Below, piece after piece: positions 54,439 through 62,074 of a stretch of 64,000 nt of DNA. Source of the DNA: Anaerolineales bacterium. Its GTDB lineage: Bacteria > Chloroflexota > Anaerolineae > Anaerolineales > UBA4823. Below the pieces are notes generated by a model. The model worked only from the letters and a program-made list of their open reading frames with translations, made no database searches and had not been told where the DNA came from. The translations under genes were made by a program, and so were the position numbers. Where the stretch lies: assembly GCA_003105035.1 (NCBI GenBank), contig PQAL01000004.1, forward strand, positions 1 through 64,000, given 5' to 3'. Each line of letters opens with the position of its first letter. Position 1 is the first letter of the stretch.

Positions 54439-54731
54439 CAAAGATTAGCTAAATCAACTAAAGCTCTAGCTTGAGCGATTAATCTACGTAGATCATCATC
54501 TTCAAGTTTTCTTACATGTAACAGTAATTCAATTCCAAGAGGTGATTAGTCTGCATCTTTGGTTTTTCAAGGTTAAGCCATTTTGGGAAAAAAATAGGTG
54601 ATTGGTTTATTTAGAGCATATCCCAAATAGAGAAGAACGGCTGTTTTAACTTCTCGCTCCCCCGCTTCAATTTGAGATATTGCTGCTTTTCGAAAGTGCG
54701 CTTCTTCTGCCAATTCGGCTTGGCACATCAT
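54437..54731 (-). pseudogene. XRE-family regulator, truncated and frameshifted
   Basis: A 52-residue open frame (54573-54731) reads AELAEEAHFRKAAISQIEAG and continues to YALNKPITYFFPKM, the second half of an XRE/Cro-type helix-turn-helix domain without its first helix. Reading on, LGIELLLHVRKLEDDDLRRL appears in the same frame down to 54437, but one or two frame changes are needed near 54575. Its start is only 40 bp from repeat H, so the N-terminus was probably lost at that junction. It ends by overlapping the membrane protein gene, suggesting it was once first in that operon. Confidence 0.65.
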
Positions 54732-54770
54732 TGCCTCCAATCCCGCATGAGTGGTTCGGCAAAATTACTA

Positions 54771-54816
54771 GTGGGCCCGGCAGGAGTCGGACCTGCGACC
54801 AAGCGATTATGAGTTA
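54771..54816 (-). repeat. tRNA-3'-half-derived repeat, copy H (short; next to integrase)
   Basis: Minus strand: ACTCATAATCGCTTGGTCGC, then AGGTCCGACTCCTGCCGGGC and CCAC. CTCATAA fits a CAT-anticodon loop (tRNA-Met or Ile2-like). It lies 132 bp beyond the 3' end of the integrase gene, where an attachment site would be expected. Confidence 0.75.
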
Positions 54817-54853
54817 AGCAGTGCGAATTCCATAGCTTCCACTCTATTGTATC

Positions 54854-54905
54854 ACCCCCATATCTGGGATGTCTGTTGTAGGCTACCGTACCAAATATGG
54901 GGGTT
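54854..54905. repeat. Inverted repeat module next to copy H
   Basis: Arms ACCCCCATATCTGG (54854-54867) and CCAAATATGGGGGTT (54891-54905), 52 bp across, starting 38 bp after copy H and ending 43 bp before the integrase stop. The arms match those beside copy E in sequence and spacing. Confidence 0.6.
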
Positions 54906-54947
54906 GGCTCTCTTCGGGGCATTTTGAGGTCGGATTGTACTGCAACC

Positions 54948-56084
54948 CTACTGCAAGTCATCATCGGGCGGATTCACGATTTCCTCGATATTTTCAGCCG
55001 CCTCATCCTGCGAATGGGCCATTACGTGCCCGTAGATGTCGGTGGTGACGCTCGCCTTGGAGTGCCCTGCCCGCCTCTGGACCGTGTTGACCGGAGTTCC
55101 GATGTCCAGGAGCAGAGAAATCGAGGTGTGCCGCAGATCGTGGAAGCGGATTACCGGCAGGCCATTCTCCCGAAGGATTTCCTTGAACTCGCGTGATACT
55201 TTGGTCTGATCGAGGTAGGTGCCGATGGTCGTGGTGAAGATCATGCCGGTTTCAACCCATCGATCTCCGGCAGCCGCTCTCAGAGCTTCCTGCCGTTGGC
55301 GGTGCGCATCCAGCATTGCCAGGGCGCCCTTGCCAATCTTGATCGTTCGTCGACCGGCTTTCGTCTTCGTGGGGACAAGCACATACCCCTTACCGGCCTC
55401 GATCTGCAGTTGGCGTTCGACCCTCAGGGATCCTTTTTGCCAATCCACGTCAGTCCACCTCAGGCCGAGAAGTTCGCCCTTGCGCAGACTGGTTGTCAAT
55501 GCCAGGTAGTAGAGTGCCACAAGTGGATGATTTCTGGCTGCTGTCAGGAACGCATGCACCTGTTCCTCGGTGAAGATTTGGAACTCCTGCGTTTCCACCT
55601 TCGGACGCTCTACTGCCTCGACGGGATTGCGACCGATCAGGCCTTCCTTGACCGCCTGCTTCAGGGCGCCGTGCAGAGTCACGTGGACCAGCTGGATCGT
55701 CCGGGCTCCGCGACCTTCCTCCTGCATCCGTAGATACAACTGACGCAGGTGTGATGGAAGGATATTCTGCAGCCGCATCTTTCCAAGTGCCGGGAAGATG
55801 TAATCCGAGCAGTACGATCGATAGTTCTTGACCGTGTTCGGCCTGCGGGACAGTTCCTTGCCGGCGAGCCAGCTTTCCATGAATTGCTCCAGGGAAACCT
55901 GCGTGCCATCGAAGGTCAGGCCGTGCTCGATCTTACCGAGGATGTCCTTGACCCAGTCGCGGCAGGCCTTTTGTGACTTGGCATATTTCGTGACGCGTCG
56001 ACCGCTCAGGCTGACTTGGGCGCACCACCGGCCATCTTTCCGCTTGTAGATGGTGCCTTCGTTGTTGCCTCGCTTTCTAGCCAT
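54948..56084 (-). CDS. Tyrosine recombinase / phage-type integrase
   Basis: 378 residues from ATG 56084, 8 nt after AAAGGAGG (ATG 56090 is too close). N-terminal AP2-like arm-binding segment (GTIYKRKDGRWCAQVSLSGR), SAM-like core-binding domain (RPNTVKNYRSYCSDYIFPAL), and catalytic domain with Arg201 (SLRKGELLGLRW), HDLRHTS (His315, Arg318), GHSKASVTTDIYGH (His341, Tyr351). All catalytic residues are present, so it is probably active. It sits beside repeat H and is followed upstream by an excisionase-like gene. Confidence 0.93.
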   Translation of the reverse strand: MARKRGNNEGTIYKRKDGRWCAQVSLSGRRVTKYAKSQKACRDWVKDILGKIEHGLTFDGTQVSLEQFMESWLAGKELSRRPNTVKNYRSYCSDYIFPALGKMRLQNILPSHLRQLYLRMQEEGRGARTIQLVHVTLHGALKQAVKEGLIGRNPVEAVERPKVETQEFQIFTEEQVHAFLTAARNHPLVALYYLALTTSLRKGELLGLRWTDVDWQKGSLRVERQLQIEAGKGYVLVPTKTKAGRRTIKIGKGALAMLDAHRQRQEALRAAAGDRWVETGMIFTTTIGTYLDQTKVSREFKEILRENGLPVIRFHDLRHTSISLLLDIGTPVNTVQRRAGHSKASVTTDIYGHVMAHSQDEAAENIEEIVNPPDDDLQ

Positions 56085-56227
56085 GTTCATTCCTCCTTTC
56101 TGTGACTTGGTGAGCCCAGGCAGGAGGAACGAGTGGTGAAGCTTGTGCTATTCGACTGGTAAGGTGCTGTCGTACTCTAAAAAGATTGTACCTGATTTGG
56201 TCGCCAAGTGAGCGACCGGGATGGGAT

Positions 56228-56437
56228 TCATTTCTTGCGGTAAGGAAAGGTATAGGGCGGTTCATTTTGCTCTACTTTTCCTTTTAGATACCGTTCCAGA
56301 TCCCCGACTCTCACTCTGATGGCGTTGCCGATCCGAACGGTGGGGAGTTCGCCGCGCTTGGTAAGCAGGTAAGCATAAGAGAGACTTACTCCAAGCATTT
56401 CCGCGACCTCCTTCATTTTCAATAATCTTGCTTCCAT
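56228..56437 (-). CDS. Excisionase-like helix-turn-helix protein
   Basis: 69 residues from ATG 56437, preceded by TTGGAG. A MerR-like/HTH_17 fold: LLKMKEVAEMLGVSLSYAYLL, then LPTVRIGNAIRVRVGDLERY. Small proteins of this type beside integrases usually act as recombination directionality factors. The upstream extension in the same frame has no family support. 143 bp separate it from the integrase. Confidence 0.8.
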   Translation of the reverse strand: MEARLLKMKEVAEMLGVSLSYAYLLTKRGELPTVRIGNAIRVRVGDLERYLKGKVEQNEPPYTFPYRKK

Positions 56438-56594
56438 GGTTTTTTCTCCAATGAACCGTGATGTCATTATATAGAACTGATGTTCGCATGTCAAGCATTG
56501 CGGCTTTCCACTGTTTCTACTGCTTCCATACGTTATACACTTTTGCCAAAATCGGCGATTCTCATGTTTCACCTCCTCACCACATTGCTAAATT

Positions 56595-58856
56595 TCACGA
56601 TTGATGATAAATTGTTCCTGCCGAGCGGCTGGGTGCCCCCCTCACCCAGTTCTCGGCACTTTTTATTGGGAAGAGATACAGGCACTCACTTTCTTTCCCG
56701 CCAAGGATACTTTGCCGGATGGGATCAAGGACAGTCTGGACCGCCCGAGTGAACAAGGTTCGATATCGAGGCACATCCACACTGCGGGGGTCCGGTTGGT
56801 CCGGAATATCCCAGGCATGGACCCCCGATTTTCCAAGCGTAAACAAAAAACGCACCCTCTGGCCGGGACGTACCGTTCTCCCGGCAGCCTGCAGCTGCTT
56901 TACCGCGCGGGCGGCTGGTGAGGGAGAGGAATATTCCCCCACTTCACGCGTCAATCGTTGTGACACCAGCAGCTTCTCCAGGGGAATTTTTCCTTTCCGA
57001 AGCAATGTCAACTGCTTATCAACAAACGCTTGCGCTTTTGGAAGAACATCCTTCAAGCCATCGGCATCGGGAGCCCTGGCCAGGATTTCCAGGATACCCA
57101 TCTGAGTCTCAGTGATAAAGGGAGCAGTATCCCGGCGGCGTGCTTCAATCCCCCTGACCTTGACCGACCCATCCTGGAAGACGCCGAAGTAGCGGTTCGG
57201 AACCGGTACCCGCTCGTTCACACGGGATGGCAGGAAGACGACCCACCGGTAGATCCCATCCAAAGAGATCGGCAGGCCGGTGCGTTCGGTGATCTCTGCC
57301 AGGAGCACCTCATACTCCGCGGGGGTTTTACACCCAGGCTTGTGCACCCACAGCCCATCCACATACATGTGGAGGATCTCAAAATCCATATCTTCTGCAG
57401 CTTCCTTGGCACGCAGCAAGGCCTCCCGACCATAGGCAGTTACTGCCTCGTGCGCTTCAATTCTTCCGAACCGCGCATTTTTATACCCGAGGTATCCAAA
57501 GCAGGTGACCAGCAGCCATTTCTCAGCTGATGCCAGCGCCTGGTAGGTCGGTCGGCAGCAGTCCAGAGGAGGAAGGGTCATGATGAGCGACTTAAGCGCG
57601 ATCCGCTTGTTAAGCAGAGGAGCCAAGGTCATCGGGACAATCCCCGGTTCCCCATCGGCCGGTTCGAGGTCCTTGCCCGCCCGCGGCACTTCCGGAGAGA
57701 TGTTGTACTTCACCATCATGCCGGGATACATCGAAACGAAATCGATCCCGCCCACATCCCGGTGCAGGCCGACGGTCGGCTGGTAGATCATCCCCCCCAT
57801 GTCGGACTGGAGCAGGGCCATGGCCGTCTTGGGAGTCTCGGCCTGGTGCTTGTGCCACGGAATGAGGATCTTGTTCTGTAGGGCGGTGACGAACTGCATG
57901 GACGAGATCCCCGTCCCCGGAGATAGTCGGGCAGCTTCCTGCGCCGGCTGCCGGGTGACACGCGCCATCTCGAGAACGCCGGTCATGCCGTAATCCTTCC
58001 AGAGCATGGCATTCTCACGGTCGATATGCCAGCGGCCACGCAAGTGCACCTGCTGGCCACGATAGACGATCTGGCCATAAGAGAAGTAGGTGTGCTCCTT
58101 CCGCTCCACCACAGCCAGGTCTTCATCTCGGTTCAGGGGCAAGTCGAAGCCATTTTCCTGGGCTATCTTGACCATGTACGGCATCAGCCAGGTGTCACCC
58201 CAGGAGGTCAGGATCAGGTCGGGGTCAAAGCGCTTGATGTCAGCGCGCACTGTCCAGAACAAGGAGGTCTCTTTCTCCTGATTGATCGGCAGGGTGTATT
58301 TATTCCGCCCAAAGGCTATGGTGATCGACTTCGGCGTAGCGCGGGCTGGATCACAGTCCGGCTCGATGGAAAGGATGCGGAGCGGCGCTGGCTCAGGCTC
58401 CAGATCCCAAGGGGTATCAAGCGCCGCAATCCTGGTCACTTTCTCTCCCGCAATTTCAACTTTGCAACGGGCGAGGGGAAAGACATCGAATGCAGCGGCA
58501 TAACGTAAGGCGATGGATATATCGCCGTCGTAGTAGGTCAGGTCAGGAAATTCCTGGACCATGGAACGGAACAATTCATCCAGCCAGGCCGGCTGCGACA
58601 CCTCCACGGACAGGACGGACACCATGCCGCGGAATACATCCTTCCGCTCCTGCCGGGAGAGGGATACAGGAATGGGCTGCACTTCGAGCCATTTCCAGAG
58701 CTGCCGGAGACGCGGAAAAGAGCCAGTGGCATAGACCACAACGGAGAAATCCTGAAAGAAGCGGTGACGCTGCCCATCCTCCCCGATCACCCACAAGGTC
58801 AGGTTGGTTTCGTTCGGGTAAACGTCAAACAGCCAGCCGGTCATCGTATCGTTCAT
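56595..58856 (-). CDS. Divergent family-B DNA polymerase
   Basis: 753 residues. Polymerase motifs: A at GGIDFVSMYPGMMVKYN (catalytic Asp372), B as EKWLLVTCFGYLGYKNARFG (Lys446 kept, the usual NS replaced by TC), C as LHMYVDGLWV; aligned with YADTDG the catalytic second Asp is kept (Asp500) and the first is Tyr. The exonuclease domain (about 155-300) looks damaged: Exo I reads ILSIEPD instead of FDIE, and Exo II is SWGDTWL instead of NGDxFD. Predicted to be a polymerase with weak or no proofreading. It is the last of three coupled genes and overlaps the previous one by 4 bp. Confidence 0.82.
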   Translation of the reverse strand: MNDTMTGWLFDVYPNETNLTLWVIGEDGQRHRFFQDFSVVVYATGSFPRLRQLWKWLEVQPIPVSLSRQERKDVFRGMVSVLSVEVSQPAWLDELFRSMVQEFPDLTYYDGDISIALRYAAAFDVFPLARCKVEIAGEKVTRIAALDTPWDLEPEPAPLRILSIEPDCDPARATPKSITIAFGRNKYTLPINQEKETSLFWTVRADIKRFDPDLILTSWGDTWLMPYMVKIAQENGFDLPLNRDEDLAVVERKEHTYFSYGQIVYRGQQVHLRGRWHIDRENAMLWKDYGMTGVLEMARVTRQPAQEAARLSPGTGISSMQFVTALQNKILIPWHKHQAETPKTAMALLQSDMGGMIYQPTVGLHRDVGGIDFVSMYPGMMVKYNISPEVPRAGKDLEPADGEPGIVPMTLAPLLNKRIALKSLIMTLPPLDCCRPTYQALASAEKWLLVTCFGYLGYKNARFGRIEAHEAVTAYGREALLRAKEAAEDMDFEILHMYVDGLWVHKPGCKTPAEYEVLLAEITERTGLPISLDGIYRWVVFLPSRVNERVPVPNRYFGVFQDGSVKVRGIEARRRDTAPFITETQMGILEILARAPDADGLKDVLPKAQAFVDKQLTLLRKGKIPLEKLLVSQRLTREVGEYSSPSPAARAVKQLQAAGRTVRPGQRVRFLFTLGKSGVHAWDIPDQPDPRSVDVPRYRTLFTRAVQTVLDPIRQSILGGKESECLYLFPIKSAENWVRGAPSRSAGTIYHQS

Positions 58857-59116
58857 GGCTGCCTTGAAAGCACTTCGCCTATCTGCTCCCGGAGCCGCAT
58901 GACTTCCTTGTGCTCTTCGAGCAACATGGAAAGAAGAAACACTTCGAAAGGCAGCGCGTGAGAGGCATACTGCGCCGCCGCCAAATGCTGGCGGGCGGCC
59001 GTGAACAGATCGTCCAATGCGAGTTGATCGCTGCGCCGCAGCGCACGCCGGAAGCGGGCAAACGACGCCTCTTCCTGCATGAAAACTTGCGTGGTGGAAG
59101 GAAGGGTTCGGCCCAT
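58853..59116 (-). CDS. Small protein between RecA-like and PolB genes
   Basis: 87 residues, Ala/Arg/Leu-rich and predicted to be mostly helical (FARFRRALRRSDQLALDDLF, LSMLLEEHKEVMRLREQIGE). It shares one base with the upstream gene (TAATG) and overlaps polB by 4 bp (ATGA), so production is tied to both. No family recognised; a polymerase accessory protein is possible. Confidence 0.6.
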   Translation of the reverse strand: MGRTLPSTTQVFMQEEASFARFRRALRRSDQLALDDLFTAARQHLAAAQYASHALPFEVFLLSMLLEEHKEVMRLREQIGEVLSRQP

Positions 59117-59640
59117 TAGAACAACCTTAGCGGTTCCGGCGCGGGAGCAATCGACTCTACGAAATAAGTATCAGCAGCGGATGCCCGCAGGAGTTCCCAC
59201 AGTTCCTGGGCAGCAGGGCTGGGGACAGCCGGCGGGTGAATACTCACCGCGCCTCCCGCCAGGCGTTCCAAGCGTCTCAAATGTTCGATGCAGGCACGCA
59301 AGATGCGCTTCCGCTCCCCAAGTTGAACAGCTTCATCATAAAAGGTGCTGAGCATATCCAGGACAACAAAAGGCACCTGGATCGCCGGCGTGCTCTCAAG
59401 GAGGGAGAGTACCTGGTAGCAGGTGAAGGCACGCGAAACCGTGATACGGTTCAAGACTTCCGGCCGGCCTCTTGCAGCCCGCGCTACGGTATAAGCATTG
59501 AAACGGTTGCCGCCGTCCAATACCCGTAACGCTCCATGCTCTCCCAACCGGGCAATAGCGGTAAGCATGGTCGTGTTGATGCTGCGTGGGCCGACAAGAA
59601 GAAGCCAGCTGCCAACTTTGGGCTCGATAGAAGTAATCAT
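59116..59640 (-). CDS. RecA/RadA-like ATPase-fold protein lacking a normal Walker A
   Basis: 174 residues from ATG 59640. VLDGGNRFNAYTVARAARG and LNRITVSRAFTCYQVLSLL closely recall the RadA/Rad51 core strand and helix after the Walker B region, and VPFVVLDMLSTFYDE fits a Walker B-type strand. The N-terminal GSWLLLVGPRSINTTMLTAI holds a G..R..NTT sequence where GxxxxGKT is expected, so ATP binding is doubtful. First gene of the coupled trio ending in PolB. Probably a DNA-handling protein of the element. Confidence 0.55.
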   Translation of the reverse strand: MITSIEPKVGSWLLLVGPRSINTTMLTAIARLGEHGALRVLDGGNRFNAYTVARAARGRPEVLNRITVSRAFTCYQVLSLLESTPAIQVPFVVLDMLSTFYDEAVQLGERKRILRACIEHLRRLERLAGGAVSIHPPAVPSPAAQELWELLRASAADTYFVESIAPAPEPLRLF

Positions 59641-59662
59641 GCCCAAAAGGTAGCATCTTCTT

Positions 59663-59690
59663 AAAACAAAAAACACCCTCTCTGGGGTGT
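59663..59690 (-). terminator. Rho-independent terminator of the LuxR-type gene
   Basis: On the minus strand: ACACCC, a 6-nt loop, GGGTGT, then TTTTTTG. It lies 59 bp after the LuxR-type stop and 23 bp before the RecA-like gene start. Confidence 0.8.
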
Positions 59691-59748
59691 GTCGTGGAAC
59701 CGGTCCTATGGAGGTGCTACCTGTGGGGGTGGAAGAAGATGCCAGCCA

Positions 59749-60165
59749 CTAATATTGGGCTTTGGAACCCCACTGGGAGAAATCCCAGTCCCGAAGCACC
59801 ATTTTTAATTCATCCTTGCTATGGACACGGAATTTCACAAGAACCTGCCGTACATACCCCTTCACCGTATCCGGAGAAACGTGAAGTATTGCAGCGATTT
59901 GGCGGTTCGTATACCACAAGCAGGTGAGGGCGGTGACATCCTTTTCACGGGGGGAAAGCGATTCCCAGCACGCTACTAATGCATCCTGGGTATTCCGTTT
60001 CTCAACCGCATCTGCAAGAATGGCTGCATGAACATCCTCTGCTGATCGCTGCTCCCTCACCGCCAGACTTTCGAGCACTGAGTACGCCTGATCATCAAGC
60101 GCATACATACGACCACTATTACGCTTGAAACCAAGACGAGAGAGGAGGCGCTTAACAGCATTCAT
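59749..60165 (-). CDS. LuxR-type helix-turn-helix protein
   Basis: 138 residues. The C-terminal 65 residues are a LuxR/GerE DNA-binding domain: SLSPREKDVTALTCLWYTNR, then QIAAILHVSPDTVKGYVRQV and LVKFRVHSKDEL. The N-terminal 60 residues are charged and lack a receiver or ligand domain. Its own terminator follows. It probably regulates element genes such as the adjacent RecA-like/PolB trio (inference from position). Confidence 0.8.
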   Translation of the reverse strand: MNAVKRLLSRLGFKRNSGRMYALDDQAYSVLESLAVREQRSAEDVHAAILADAVEKRNTQDALVACWESLSPREKDVTALTCLWYTNRQIAAILHVSPDTVKGYVRQVLVKFRVHSKDELKMVLRDWDFSQWGSKAQY

Positions 60166-60286
60166 AATGCCACAAGATTATATAGAACAATAGTTCTAAA
60201 GTCAAGGTATCAAAATGACTTTTGCGAGACTGATTTATCAGTTGTAGATGCGGCGCGAATCGCACAGCATGACTGGAACGTACCCC

Positions 60287-60769
60287 CTAATCAGTATCCT
60301 GCCATCCTATTATCTCTACTGCTTCAAAGACTGCCATCGGATGAACGACGAGCATGATATCTTCATCGTCTTGTTTCCTGTGGCGTCTTTGCAGGATCAA
60401 ACTCACTCCAGGAAATTCTTTTTGGAATTCAACATGAGTAGGAACTTCATCAACCAGATCCTGAAATAAAACAGAAGTATCGGCATACGCCATTGCCATT
60501 AACTGTTCTACCTGCTCCACCGTTGTCTGGCCAATGTAGGAGATTGCCACAAGTTCAAACCGCTTCAGTTTCCTGCGCAATTGCACAAGGGTCTTTCCCA
60601 TATCATCGCTAACAAAATGCCAAGTCTGGCCACAAACCGGGCAAATCAGTGGAACAACCCAGACCCTGTCTGAATCGCCCGAAAGTAGGCAAACTTTCCC
60701 ATCCCGTTCGACGATGTCCATGATATGGCCGCAAATGGTCTGTGATAGAGTGTATTCAAAAACGCTCAT
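60287..60769 (-). CDS. Hypothetical protein with CPVCG motif
   Basis: 160 residues. VPLICPVCGQTWHFVSDDMG gives one CxxC metal-type site; the rest is mixed alpha/beta with a long central helix (LVQLRRKLKRFELVAISYIG). AAGGATAAGAG precedes the ATG. I do not recognise the family. It follows the small gene at 60829 with a 59-bp gap and may be co-transcribed with it. Confidence 0.5.
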   Translation of the reverse strand: MSVFEYTLSQTICGHIMDIVERDGKVCLLSGDSDRVWVVPLICPVCGQTWHFVSDDMGKTLVQLRRKLKRFELVAISYIGQTTVEQVEQLMAMAYADTSVLFQDLVDEVPTHVEFQKEFPGVSLILQRRHRKQDDEDIMLVVHPMAVFEAVEIIGWQDTD

Positions 60770-60828
60770 CTCTTATCCTTCCATAGCTAGAGAAAACTTG
60801 CTACAAAGCATTATCGTGCAGTACTCTC

Positions 60829-61041
60829 CTATTCGGTACGATCGTGTTGCTTCTTCTTTTTTTCAGGATTAGGAACTACTTTTCCATTCACGATAATTAA
60901 ATCGCCCGATTCAATGCGTAACCTAATTATCTGAGCAAGATCAGCGGCAGTGGCTTTCAACGCTGCTTTTTGCGCATCTTCCAAGCTGCCATATTGATTC
61001 CCCGATATTTCTTCTACTGTAAAAACCGGACTCTTCCTTGG
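60829..61041 (-). CDS. Small hypothetical protein
   Basis: 70 residues from ATG 61041, 8 nt after AGGA (an in-frame ATG at 61092 would add 17 residues). Sequence shows GSLEDAQKAALKATAADLAQ (helix) and DLIIVNGKVVPNPEKKKK. No family recognised. Divergent from the Crp/Fnr gene. Confidence 0.45.
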   Translation of the reverse strand, partial: PRKSPVFTVEEISGNQYGSLEDAQKAALKATAADLAQIIRLRIESGDLIIVNGKVVPNPEKKKKQHDRTE

Positions 61042-61169
61042 CATATTCTTTGTCCTGTAGGCTTCAGTCTTCGTTGGTTCGAATATTATCATAATCCATC
61101 GGTGAACCGCACTCCGGTCGACGAGGCAGCATTCCTTCAGTTGCCATCCCATGGGCAGGTATAATCATC

Positions 61170-61922
61170 ATGATGGCTCCCAGAAAACGCTCCCCACTGG
61201 AGATCAAGACAACCGAGGCGCACTTGTGCTCCATTTCGCTGCGCTTGAAGATCCTCGGTCAAGTGCCATTCTTCCGAGACCTGACCGCCTCCGATCATGA
61301 ATGGATCAATTCGCTGTTCCATGAGAAAGATTTCGATACCGATGAAGTCATCTGTCTTTCCGGTGATGCGGCTGAACAGCTCTTCATCATTGCGGACGGA
61401 AGGGTCAAGCTGCTGCAGCATTCCCTGGAAGGCAAGGAGATCCTTCTCGACCTGCTCACCCCGGGGGAATTCTTTGGGGCGCTTTCCGGGCTGGGCAATG
61501 ATGTCTACCCAGAGACGGCACAAGCCCATACCAACTGCTGCATCCTGGTCATCGGTCGGGAGACTTTCCAGCATGTTCTCCAGCGCTACCCGGCTGTCGC
61601 CTTGAAACTGATCGATATCATGGCCGGCAGACTCAGAACGGCCAACGAGCGTGTCCACCAACTGAGCGCCTTGAGCATCGAAGCACGCATTGCCAGCATC
61701 CTGCTGATGCTGGCAGATAAGTTCGGAGAACGAAAGGGGAATGAACTCCTGCTGCAGGTGCCTCTCTCCCGGGAGGACCTGGCCGGGATGAGTGGAGCGA
61801 CCACGGAGAGCGCCAGCCGGGTGATGAGCCGGTTCCAGAAGGATGGGCTGATCCGGTCAGGCCGGAAATGGGTGGCTGTGATCGACCGGGCAGGGCTGGA
61901 AGCTTTGGCCGGGAAGGCATAA
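61170..61922 (+). CDS. Crp/Fnr-family transcriptional regulator
   Basis: 250 residues. cNMP-type beta-roll (VICLSGDAAEQLFIIADGRV, GKEILLDLLTPGEFFG) and C-terminal winged helix (PLSREDLAGMSGATTESASR, VMSRFQKDGLI). The recognition helix keeps Glu-x-x-Ser-Arg, which in FNR reads TTGAT half-sites. FNR's N-terminal cysteine set is missing, so oxygen sensing by an Fe-S cluster is unlikely; a DNR-type or ligand-free role is open. TATAAT at 61160-61165 lies 5 nt before the ATG, which would make a leaderless transcript or point to a later start. Confidence 0.88.
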   Translation: MMAPRKRSPLEIKTTEAHLCSISLRLKILGQVPFFRDLTASDHEWINSLFHEKDFDTDEVICLSGDAAEQLFIIADGRVKLLQHSLEGKEILLDLLTPGEFFGALSGLGNDVYPETAQAHTNCCILVIGRETFQHVLQRYPAVALKLIDIMAGRLRTANERVHQLSALSIEARIASILLMLADKFGERKGNELLLQVPLSREDLAGMSGATTESASRVMSRFQKDGLIRSGRKWVAVIDRAGLEALAGKA

Positions 61923-61945
61923 AAAAAATTATCTACCCATTCGTG

Positions 61946-61978
61946 GGAGCGCAGGTAGACCCTGCGCTCCTATATTTT
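61946..61978 (+). terminator. Terminator of the Crp/Fnr gene
   Basis: Perfect 10-bp stem GGAGCGCAGG / CCTGCGCTCC with a 5-nt loop, then TATATTTT. 24 bp after the regulator stop. Confidence 0.75.
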
Positions 61979-61990
61979 CCTGACAATTAA

Positions 61991-62032
61991 TTGATCTACA
62001 TCATGGAATGAATCTTCCCACGGCGGTATAGT
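61991..62032 (+). promoter_or_regulatory. FNR-type operator and -10 box of the hemerythrin gene
   Basis: TTGAT-CTAC-ATCAT at 61991-62004 is one mismatch from the FNR/CRP-type palindrome TTGATnnnnATCAA. TATAGT at 62027-62032 is a good -10; a start about 7 nt later (near 62039) puts the operator centre at about -41.5, the class II activator position. No -35 is evident, as expected for an activated promoter. Confidence 0.65.
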
Positions 62033-62074
62033 GGTGACATAAGATCGGTCCCTATCTGTAAAGGAGATGAAAAA

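Noticed and set aside
53288-54816. Complete tRNA genes at copies G and H
   Set aside because: Only the 3' half is present; no D-arm or 5' acceptor strand can be found next to either.
46887-54905. The inverted repeats beside E and H as transcription terminators
   Set aside because: Loops are over 20 nt and no T-run follows; equal spacing from the tRNA fragments fits a site for recombination or regulation better.
56595-58856. DNA polymerase judged catalytically dead from motif C
   Set aside because: Aligning HMYVDG with YADTDG keeps the catalytic second Asp; only the first is lost, so activity remains possible.
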